A stretch of DNA of 64,000 nt from Vreelandella neptunia. Its GTDB lineage: Bacteria; Pseudomonadota; Gammaproteobacteria; Pseudomonadales; Halomonadaceae. The stretch covers positions 4,888,480 to 4,952,479 of the forward strand of contig NZ_CP140255.1 in assembly GCF_034479615.1 (NCBI RefSeq). Reading direction: 5' to 3'. Positions 62,785 to 64,000 of this stretch are shown in pieces. A model generated the notes under the pieces. The model saw nothing but the letters and a program-made list of their open reading frames with translations, ran no database searches and had not been told where the DNA came from. Made by a program: the position numbers and the translations under genes. Each line of letters opens with the position of its first letter. Within the stretch, counting starts at the first letter, position 1.

Positions 62785-63939
62785 ATGATCATTTCAGCTT
62801 CCACTGACTATCGCCAAGCGGCCAAGCGTCGTATTCCCCCTTTTCTTTTCCATTATGCCGATGGTGGTTCCTACGCTGAGCATACGCTGCGGCGCAATGT
62901 CGAGGATCTGGCTGGTGTAGCGCTGCGTCAGCGCGTGCTTAAGGATATGTCTTCGTTATCATTAGAGACTGAGCTGTTCGGTGAAAAGCTTGCTATGCCT
63001 ATTGCTCTGGCGCCTGTGGGGTTGACAGGTATGTACGCTAGGCGTGGCGAAGTTCAAGCGGCGCGGGCGGCTGCTAATAAAGGTATACCGTTTACACTCT
63101 CGACGGTATCGGTGTGTCCCATTGCCGAAGTGGCTGCAGCAGTCGATCGGCCCATCTGGTTTCAGCTTTATGTACTGAAAGACCGGGGTTTTATGAAGCA
63201 TGTTCTGGAGCGAGCCAAAGCTGCTGGCGTCAAGACGCTGATCTTTACGGTTGATATGCCGGTGCCAGGTGCGCGCTATCGTGATGCTCACTCAGGTATG
63301 AGTGGTAAGTATGGGTCGATGCGGCGAATGGCTCAGGCCGCAATGCACCCTTTCTGGGCCTGGGATGTCGGTATTAATGGTCGCCCCCATGACCTGGGTA
63401 ACGTATCTGATTATCGCGGCAAGCCAACGGAGCTTGAGGACTATATTGCTTGGCTGGGTGACAACTTTGACCCGGCTATTTCATGGAAGGATCTAGAGTG
63501 GATTCGTGAGCTCTGGGATGGCCCAATGATCATCAAGGGGATTCTTGACCCCGAAGATGCCCGTGATGCGGTTCGCTTCGGTGCCGATGGTATCGTTGTT
63601 TCCAATCATGGTGGTCGTCAGCTCGATGGGGTTCCCTCTACTGCACGTGCTTTGCCTGCTATCGCTGATGCGGTCAAAGGAGACTTGGCCATTCTGGCTG
63701 ACTCAGGCGTGCGTAATGGCCTCGATGTTGTGCGGATGATTGCCTTGGGTGCGGATACTGCATTAATAGGGCGTGCCTTCATTTATGCACTTGCCACGGC
63801 TGGAGAGTCCGGCGTTTCCCATCTGCTTGAGCTATTTGAAAAGGAGATGCGTGTTGCAATGACGCTCACCGGGGCGCATACCATAGCCGATCTTGGGTCG
63901 GATTCGCTGGTGCCAGATTCAATCCGTGGCATCCAGTGA
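62785..63939 (+). CDS. lldD: L-lactate dehydrogenase (FMN, quinone-linked)
   Basis: Membrane-associated flavoenzyme that oxidises L-lactate to pyruvate and feeds electrons to quinone. A 384-residue alpha-hydroxy-acid oxidase fold: an N-terminal segment YRQAAKRRIPPFLFHYADGG, PIALAPVGLTGMYARRGEV, and the active-site HGGRQLDGVPSTARALP with catalytic His and Arg, then GRAFIYALA. AGGA seven bases before ATG. No adjacent lactate permease gene is in the window. Confidence 0.95.
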   Translation: MIISASTDYRQAAKRRIPPFLFHYADGGSYAEHTLRRNVEDLAGVALRQRVLKDMSSLSLETELFGEKLAMPIALAPVGLTGMYARRGEVQAARAAANKGIPFTLSTVSVCPIAEVAAAVDRPIWFQLYVLKDRGFMKHVLERAKAAGVKTLIFTVDMPVPGARYRDAHSGMSGKYGSMRRMAQAAMHPFWAWDVGINGRPHDLGNVSDYRGKPTELEDYIAWLGDNFDPAISWKDLEWIRELWDGPMIIKGILDPEDARDAVRFGADGIVVSNHGGRQLDGVPSTARALPAIADAVKGDLAILADSGVRNGLDVVRMIALGADTALIGRAFIYALATAGESGVSHLLELFEKEMRVAMTLTGAHTIADLGSDSLVPDSIRGIQ

Positions 63940-63972
63940 GCATTACCTGCACCTTTATCTAAATCTCGTTAA

Positions 63973-64000
63973 AAAACCGCTTGCCAACCCGTCAGCGAAT
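63973..64000 (+). promoter_or_regulatory. partial copy of the rrn P1 promoter region
   Basis: AAAACCGCTTGCCAAC at 63973-63988 repeats 27323-27338 exactly, after a similar A-rich stretch, and TTGCCA would be the -35 box. The -10 region and whatever follows lie beyond the window. It could head another rRNA or tRNA operon. Confidence 0.45.

Overview
The window looks like chromosomal DNA of a moderately halophilic gammaproteobacterium of the Halomonas type (family Halomonadaceae). The evidence is a gammaproteobacterial rrn operon, the gene orders zapA / 6S RNA / ygfA with ygfB-pepP-ubiH-ubiI, gpmI-envC-ctpA, gshB-yqgE-ruvX and tkt-epd-pgk-fba, TAXI-type TRAP transport, and a very acidic secreted protein. 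The genus is an inference, since no database search was possible. Most of the window is conserved core genome. No prophage, transposase gene, CRISPR array or tRNA was found.

Bases 1-8016 are an LPS core locus: a cut GT4 glycosyltransferase, a GT90 (LpsA/CAP10-like) protein, an O-antigen-ligase-like membrane protein, then kdkA divergent from a GT9 transferase, hldE and waaA. The first two genes are clearly AT-richer than the rest. Bases 8143-21103 hold rpiA, ilvA, a 32-codon membrane peptide with its own promoter and terminator, ygfA, 6S RNA, zapA, ygfB, pepP, two ubiquinone hydroxylases, ctpA, envC and gpmI. A 164-bp imperfect palindrome follows. Then come rhodanese-secB-rsmE, an S1-domain protein, gshB-yqgE-ruvX and pyrB.

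Bases 27331-32840 are a complete rRNA operon: two promoters, boxB/boxA leader, 16S, a tRNA-less spacer with a long hairpin, 23S, 5S and terminator, with RNase III processing stems around 16S and 23S. A patch of inverted heptamer repeats separates it from dgt. Further right are a NERD-domain membrane protein, a SUI1/YciH factor, a HAD phosphatase, an acidic exported protein, an unrecognised small protein, and the carbon operon tktA-lrgA-lrgB-epd-pgk-fba, in which an LrgAB pair sits inside the usual tkt-epd-pgk-fba order. metK, ligB, an AEC transporter and metF follow.

The most interesting part is 49499-63939. A TAXI-TRAP transporter (fused permease plus binding protein) is preceded by a near-consensus sigma-54 promoter with two dyad sites about three helical turns apart. 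A dctB-dctD pair, whose DctD is a sigma-54 activator, lies 6-9 kb away. dctBD is translationally coupled to a PdhR/LldR-type GntR repressor gene, which is divergent from lldD (L-lactate dehydrogenase). Two near-perfect ATTGGTNNNACCAAT operators lie at the two divergent promoters. Together this reads as a two-tier circuit: the repressor senses lactate or pyruvate and controls lldD and dctBD, and DctBD then switches on the TRAP importer by sigma-54. The last 28 bases repeat a 16-mer from rrn promoter P1, which suggests that another stable-RNA operon begins just beyond the window.
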